A DNA stretch of 64,000 nt from Sulfitobacter sp. 20_GPM-1509m. Lineage in GTDB: Bacteria; Pseudomonadota; Alphaproteobacteria; Rhodobacterales; Rhodobacteraceae. The position numbers and the translations under genes were made by a program. Shown in pieces: positions 59,963 through 64,000 of the stretch. Each line of letters begins with the position of its first letter. Position 1 is the first letter of the stretch. The stretch spans positions 101,999-165,998 of the forward strand of contig NZ_JIBC01000011.1 in NCBI RefSeq assembly GCF_000620505.1. The letters are read 5' to 3'. The notes beneath the pieces are model-generated. The model did no database searches and had not been told where the DNA came from. It saw nothing but the letters and a program-made list of their open reading frames with translations.

Positions 59963-60913
59963 TCAGTTTTGGGCGACTGCTTGTTGGGTCCGCTCCAGCT
60001 GCTCTTGGATCAATGCAGTTGTTTCAGATGGTCCCAATGTCAGGGGCGCTAGGTTGTATTTTGCGCAGAGCTCAAGAAAGCCGGGTTCCTGTGCCGCAGA
60101 TAAGATTGCCGTTGATAGGGCATCTATCACTTCTTTTGGCGTTCCTTTCGGGACCGCAAAGATATCAACCAGATTGAACGAGTTTGGATAACCCAGTTCT
60201 GTTAAAGTTGGAGTTTCGGGATAACTTTCGTAGCGCTCATCGCCAACTGCGGCCAAGATCTTCATCTGGCCCGCTTCGACTAACGGCACATGAAGCGACC
60301 CACTCCAGCCCATATCAACATGGCCACCGAGAATAGCAGCAATTATGTCGCTGCCTCCCTTGAATGGTACAATCTCAACCGAATTGTCTCGGCGCTCATT
60401 GACGGAGGCGATAACCATGCGATCCAAGCGGGTTTGCCCTGCGAAGGTTGCTTTTCGTCCCTCGGCACGTACTTTCTCAAGAAGGTCGTTCAGGTCGGTC
60501 CATGGCGTGTCGCCTTTGGCAACGATCGCCGCTTCAAACCGTACGACACCAGCAACGTATTCAAAATCGTCCTTTGTATATTCCAACTCTTGAAAGACGG
60601 GTTCGATTGCCACTGTACTTGTGATTGTGTGCAACAGGCTATATCCGTCAGCCGCCCTGGTTTTTACATAGTTTGCAGCGACTGCTCCACCTGCGCCGGG
60701 CCGATCTTCAACAACAACATTCTCATTGAACTGCTTTGTCAGGGATGCAGAAATATATCGCGCGATTGCATCCACGCCTCCTCCAGGCGGGAAAGCAGAT
60801 ACCACTCGCACGGTATCTTCAGGATATTGAGCTAGTGCAGGCAGGGGGCCCGTCGTAGCGATGGCCAGACTAGCCGTGAACACTGCGAGGCAGCGTGCTT
60901 TGATTAGGTTCAT
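59963..60913 (-). CDS. tctC: Tripartite tricarboxylate transporter binding protein (TctC/Bug), copy 2
   Basis: 316 residues from ATG 60913 with ribosome site GGGAGG. Signal peptide ('CLAVFTASLAIATTGPLPAL'), then 'VVSAFPPGGGVDAIARYISA', 'VVEDRPGAGGAVAANYVKTR', 'VAIEPVFQELEYTKDDFEYV'. Clearly a paralogue of the protein at 52459. It likely shares the single TctAB pair but may prefer another ligand. Confidence 0.93.
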   Translation of the reverse strand: MNLIKARCLAVFTASLAIATTGPLPALAQYPEDTVRVVSAFPPGGGVDAIARYISASLTKQFNENVVVEDRPGAGGAVAANYVKTRAADGYSLLHTITSTVAIEPVFQELEYTKDDFEYVAGVVRFEAAIVAKGDTPWTDLNDLLEKVRAEGRKATFAGQTRLDRMVIASVNERRDNSVEIVPFKGGSDIIAAILGGHVDMGWSGSLHVPLVEAGQMKILAAVGDERYESYPETPTLTELGYPNSFNLVDIFAVPKGTPKEVIDALSTAILSAAQEPGFLELCAKYNLAPLTLGPSETTALIQEQLERTQQAVAQN

Positions 60914-61010
60914 TTGGTTTCCTCCCGTTAAAGTTGCAGCTGTTGGCGCTTTGTCAGGTTGGCAACCTATTCCTTGCAACTTGTATGACTCAAACGATTG
61001 CAAAGACGCG

Positions 61011-61022
61011 TTGTCTTGTCAA
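61011..61022. promoter_or_regulatory. MarR-type operator candidate d
   Basis: TTGACAAGACAA on the minus strand, 98 bp upstream of tctC2 in the divergent region with the ComA-like operon. Confidence 0.6.
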
Positions 61023-61152
61023 CGTTTTCTATCAGAGTCGGAGAGTTTTTCACTTCTTGTCTAGTATTTTCGGTCTATTTCAACTGGTAAGTGCGTAAAG
61101 GTAGATCCCTCATAAAATCTAAAATTGCAAAGATTGGGTCAAAACTATTAAG

Positions 61153-61164
61153 TTGACTTGACAA
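61153..61164. promoter_or_regulatory. MarR-type operator candidate e
   Basis: TTGACTTGACAA, 50 bp upstream of the first ComA-like gene, flanked by TTAAG and TTTTTAT much like candidate a. It may overlap the -35 box. Confidence 0.6.
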
Positions 61165-61214
61165 TTTTTATGTGAAAGAAGGCATCAAAGACACAAGCGA
61201 AAAAGGTTAAAATC

Positions 61215-62054
61215 ATGAAGAATGCCAAGGTTCCCTTCCCCTTCCTGGAGGTGCCCACGCGATCGGAAAAGCCCAGGGTAAAGGGTCTCACTATTTTTTG
61301 TGACATCAACCTCTCGGTACGGGAACTCAACGATCTGATGGAGCACCAGTCCGATTTGCTGGATTACGTGAAGTTCGTCGATCACGGTGCGATGATCGCG
61401 CGTTACGATCAAAACTGGATCCGTAGCAAAGTAGACATCTACCACGACAACGATGTTCGCGTGTTTATAGGCGGTGTCGTTTATCAAGTTGCTGCATTGC
61501 AAGGTAAGGCTAAGGAATATTTCCGTTCGCTTCTGGATCTGGGCTTTGACACCGTAGAAATCTGTGAAGATGCTATGGGCACACAACACACGATCTCTCA
61601 AGAAACGCGCGCGGATCACATCAAGATGGCCGTCGACATGGGGCTCGAAGTTTTCACCGAGTTTGGCAAGAAAGAAGCCGAAGAGCCTGTGGGGGCCCAA
61701 GAAACCATTGATCTTATGATGATTGACTTTGAAAATGGCGCGTCCAAAGCAACCGTTGAAAATACCGACATCCGTTTGTTGATGGACTCGGATCCGGCTC
61801 CGATCATTGAAATTGTCAAGGGCGTCGGCTTGGAGAGATTGCGCTTTGAAGCTGGCCCCTACGGCTGGCCTGAAGTTCCACTTTGGTGCATTGACCAGTT
61901 CGGCCCTGAAGTGAATTTGGAAAATATCTTCGTCAACCAGTTAAGCCAACTTGATGGCATGCGCCGACGTATGGCGCGTGAGAGCGGCTTTACTTTTGTG
62001 CTCGAAGATGGGGCGCAGCTGTCGAATGTTCCCGACCCGAAGGCATTCCAATAA
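61215..62054 (+). CDS. ComA (phosphosulfolactate synthase)-family protein 1
   Basis: 279 residues, TIM-barrel ComA family (PF02679): 'GLTIFCDINLSVRELNDLME', 'DLLDYVKFVDHGAMIA', 'VRVFIGGVVYQVAALQGKAK', 'LLDLGFDTVEICEDAMGTQH', 'MGLEVFTEFGKKEAEE'. ComA itself adds sulfite to phosphoenolpyruvate to make phosphosulfolactate, the first step of coenzyme M synthesis in methanogens. Here two copies sit in a transport and oxidoreductase cluster, so a different reaction is likely. 18 bp before copy 2. Confidence 0.8.
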   Translation: MKNAKVPFPFLEVPTRSEKPRVKGLTIFCDINLSVRELNDLMEHQSDLLDYVKFVDHGAMIARYDQNWIRSKVDIYHDNDVRVFIGGVVYQVAALQGKAKEYFRSLLDLGFDTVEICEDAMGTQHTISQETRADHIKMAVDMGLEVFTEFGKKEAEEPVGAQETIDLMMIDFENGASKATVENTDIRLLMDSDPAPIIEIVKGVGLERLRFEAGPYGWPEVPLWCIDQFGPEVNLENIFVNQLSQLDGMRRRMARESGFTFVLEDGAQLSNVPDPKAFQ

Positions 62055-62072
62055 GAGTTAAGGAACTTACAA

Positions 62073-62882
62073 ATGACAATGGCATTCTCTCAGATCGACG
62101 TACCCACTCGCTCCGACAAGCCGCGTAAAGATGGCATCACAAGTTTGATCGACTGGGGTATGCCGTTAGGCGCTCAAAAAGATATGCTTGCTTCCACAGG
62201 CCACTTGATCGACATGGCTAAAGTTGGCGGATGCGTTGCACGTTTCATGCCTCGGGACCTGCTTTGCGAAAAGTTGGCAGCGTATAATGAACTAGGTATT
62301 TCAGCTTCGCCTGGAGGCGTCTTTTTTGAACTCGCGTTCAAACAGGGCAACTATGAATATTTCCTGGAAGAAGCCCGGGACGTTGGTTTCACTTCGTTCG
62401 AGGTTTCCGACACCCTGCTCGATCTGACACCTGCCGAAAAAATCGAAGCGATTAAGGCAGCTTCTGCCGCTGGTTTCAAGACGATCTCAGAAGTTGGCAA
62501 AAAGTCTGATGAAATGGACGATAGCAGCATCTTGGCTGATATTGAGCTGAGCCTTAACTATGCGGATTTTGTGATCCTCGAAGCTAACGAATTCTTTGAG
62601 AACGGGAATATTCGTGAAGCTTTGATTGACACTGTCTCGGACCGCTATGACCAGAGCCGTCTTTTGTGGGAGCTGCCAGTCTCAGTTCTTCCGGGATCGT
62701 CTCGAGCAATTAAGGAAAAGGTGTCGCACTGGCTTGTCTCGCGCTTCGGAACGCGGGTTAACCTTGCCAACGTCGAAGCCGAGGAAATTTATTTCTCCGA
62801 AGGCGTTCGCAGTGGGGCGGGAGGTGATACCAGCTTCGAACTGGGTGCCTACCGGCTCGCCGGGTTCCCTGCCAGCCCCTGA
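62073..62882 (+). CDS. ComA (phosphosulfolactate synthase)-family protein 2
   Basis: 269 residues, ribosome site AAGGAAC. It shares the opening motif with copy 1 ('DVPTRSDKPRKDGITSLIDW' against 'EVPTRSEKPRVKGLT') and the same order of blocks ('LIDMAKVGGCVARFMP', 'ISASPGGVFFELAFKQGNYE', 'DVGFTSFEVSDTLLDLTP', 'FKTISEVGKKSDE'). The copies are otherwise quite different, so they may form a hetero-complex or act in successive steps. Followed by a terminator. Confidence 0.8.
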   Translation: MTMAFSQIDVPTRSDKPRKDGITSLIDWGMPLGAQKDMLASTGHLIDMAKVGGCVARFMPRDLLCEKLAAYNELGISASPGGVFFELAFKQGNYEYFLEEARDVGFTSFEVSDTLLDLTPAEKIEAIKAASAAGFKTISEVGKKSDEMDDSSILADIELSLNYADFVILEANEFFENGNIREALIDTVSDRYDQSRLLWELPVSVLPGSSRAIKEKVSHWLVSRFGTRVNLANVEAEEIYFSEGVRSGAGGDTSFELGAYRLAGFPASP

Positions 62883-62910
62883 AGGTTGAATAGGCAGCTC
62901 TTACAAGAAA

Positions 62911-62947
62911 AGGCCCGCATCGGCGGTTTTGTCGGGCGGGTCTTTTT
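62911..62947 (+). terminator. Intrinsic terminator after the ComA-like operon
   Basis: AGGCCCGC (62911-62918) pairs with GCGGGTCT (62936-62943), one wobble pair, then TTTTT. 28 bp after the stop of copy 2. Confidence 0.75.
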
Positions 62948-63014
62948 CATTGAGATCAGTGGAGTGTCAGGAAACCTGAATCGCCCAGGTTTCGCCGGAG
63001 ACCCGTAGCTTCAT

Positions 63015-63426
63015 TTCACGTGACCATATCGAGCAAGTCGCGTTGTGCATAGAAGTTCCGGTCAGCCTCTGTTGGAGGGATGTTTCCGATAACTCCGAGT
63101 AGACGCCCGCTGTTGAACCAATCGACCAATCCGAGGGTCGCCATTTACAGATCCTGAATGTTATGCCCCGGGCATTGCCGGTGAACCAGTTCAGGTTTGC
63201 AAAACCAAGTTATCGTCTCAGCGAGGGGGTTGTCATACGTGTCTCCAACGCTGCTGAGCGATGGCTCAATGTCAGTTTCTGCTAAACGCTCGGTATAGCG
63301 AAAGGATAAATATTGCCCGTCGCGATCCGAGTGGTTAACCAATCCACTTTTTTGAACTGGCCGTCGAACACGCGTAAGCGTTACAAAGGGTCCCCTAGTT
63401 GGTCTATTCCACGCTCCTTTAGGCAC
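63015..63426 (-). pseudogene. IS3-family OrfB remnant
   Basis: 'SGLVNHSDRDGQYLSFRYTE', 'LSSVGDTYDNPLAETITW' in one frame and, nearer 63030, 'LVDWFNSGRLLGVIGNIPPT' in another, the usual end of IS3 OrfB proteins. A frameshift and missing N-terminus make it dead. The 219 bp after it (63427-63645) show nothing I recognise. Confidence 0.75.
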
Positions 63427-63645
63427 CTTATATTGGCGTACGCCAATGCGGGAGCCCGAGTATCGGTTGTGATCGGCCTTAGTTGCCGTCCACGAGCATC
63501 GAGATCCGTGTCCGTTTCACGCCTCGATGTCGGTCGTTGGAGAGCTGACGGCGATCGCCTAAACGTGGAATCGGAATAAGCCGCGGGGGCGTGGCCACGA
63601 TCTACGACAGTCGTGCCTCTCCATTTGTGGGCGCTATTTGACCAG

Positions 63646-64000
63646 TGAGGTGCCCCTAGTTTGCTAGACACCTGCCTCGTTCAGTTTCTGCTGTCTCGCT
63701 TCGAAGTCAACGGGCGACAGCATGCCGTTGTTCGTGTGCTTGCGCTTGGGGTTGTAGAACATCTCGATGTATTCGAAGACGTCCTGCCGTGCGGCGTCGC
63801 GTGTCGGGTATGTGCGTCGCCTTATCCGTTCCCGCTTCAAGAGTTGAAAGAAGCTCTCGGCGACAGCGTTATCGTGACAATTCCCACGTCGGCTCATGCT
63901 GGCTTCGAGGTTATGCTGGCTGAGAAACACTTGCCACTCGCGGCTGGTGAACTGCGATCCCTGATCAGAATGGATCATCACCTTGGTCTTGGGTTTGCGA
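63646..64000 (-). mobile_element. IS3-family insertion sequence (IS51-like), continuing past the window
   Basis: The probable terminal repeat begins TGAGGTGCCCCTAGTTTG at 63646, followed by the end of an intact orfB frame. The other end lies outside the window. Confidence 0.75.
63664..64000 (-). CDS. IS3-family transposase OrfB, C-terminal part (5' end outside window)
   Basis: The frame is open to base 64000. 'VMIHSDQGSQFTSREWQVFL' carries the second catalytic Asp and 'GNCHDNAVAESFFQLLKRER' the Glu of the DDE triad; the end is 'LSPVDFEARQQKLNEAGV'. No lesion is seen in the visible part. Confidence 0.88.
   Translation of the reverse strand, partial: RKPKTKVMIHSDQGSQFTSREWQVFLSQHNLEASMSRRGNCHDNAVAESFFQLLKRERIRRRTYPTRDAARQDVFEYIEMFYNPKRKHTNNGMLSPVDFEARQQKLNEAGV

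Overview
The window looks like part of a large, low-copy plasmid (or a chromid segment) from a marine alphaproteobacterium of the Rhodobacteraceae (Roseobacter group). The evidence is a complete repABC replication/partition module, the DUF1403-ScpB pair and long ParB-like plus DUF2493 genes typical of rhodobacteral plasmids, polyol ABC-transporter genes of the Rhodobacter type, tripartite tricarboxylate transporters, and many degraded insertion sequences. No rRNA, tRNA or CRISPR array was seen.

Layout. 1-12.3 kb is plasmid backbone: the C-terminal half of a UvrD-like helicase, a DUF1403/truncated ScpB pair, a dead tyrosine recombinase, a decayed ParB-like gene, repC-repB-repA (minus strand) with three identical-core palindromes (likely parS) and a probable counter-transcribed RNA, then DUF2493 and a second ParB-like gene that seem joined by a deletion. 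12.3-25.5 kb is a sugar-alcohol catabolic island: xylulokinase, a remnant of mannitol dehydrogenase, HAD phosphatase, an ABC importer, a zinc polyol dehydrogenase, a divergent SorC regulator, a PfkB kinase, a GatZ/KbaZ-family protein and two short-chain dehydrogenases. The kinase/GatZ pair fits the route D-tagatose to tagatose-6-phosphate to fructose-6-phosphate.

25.5-44.7 kb, entered through IS6 and IS5 remnants, is a Rhizobium-type (Rhc/Hrc) type III secretion system: a HrpK/NopX-like translocator, one long overlapping minus-strand operon (52-aa protein, sctI, sctD, two small genes, sctJKLNOQRSTU), a divergent NolW-like secretin half, a 59-aa needle-subunit candidate with its own terminator, sctV, and an atypical LuxR-type response regulator. 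Odd points are a SctU without the NPTH self-cleavage motif and no secretin channel half in the window.

44.7-52.1 kb is an IS graveyard (IS3, ISL3, IS256, IS30, IS630) around an ECF sigma/anti-sigma pair that probably controls a Tat-exported beta-propeller, a DUF305 protein and a COG4315 secreted protein through a shared promoter motif. 52.4-62.9 kb is a compact catabolic regulon: two TctC-type binding proteins, TctA/TctB, an MFS carrier, a MarR regulator, an old-yellow-enzyme oxidoreductase, an aldehyde dehydrogenase and two tandem ComA (phosphosulfolactate synthase)-family genes. Five near-palindromes of the form TTGnCnnGnCAA lie before its operons, which suggests one MarR-controlled regulon with no pathway I can name. 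The right end is more IS3 debris.
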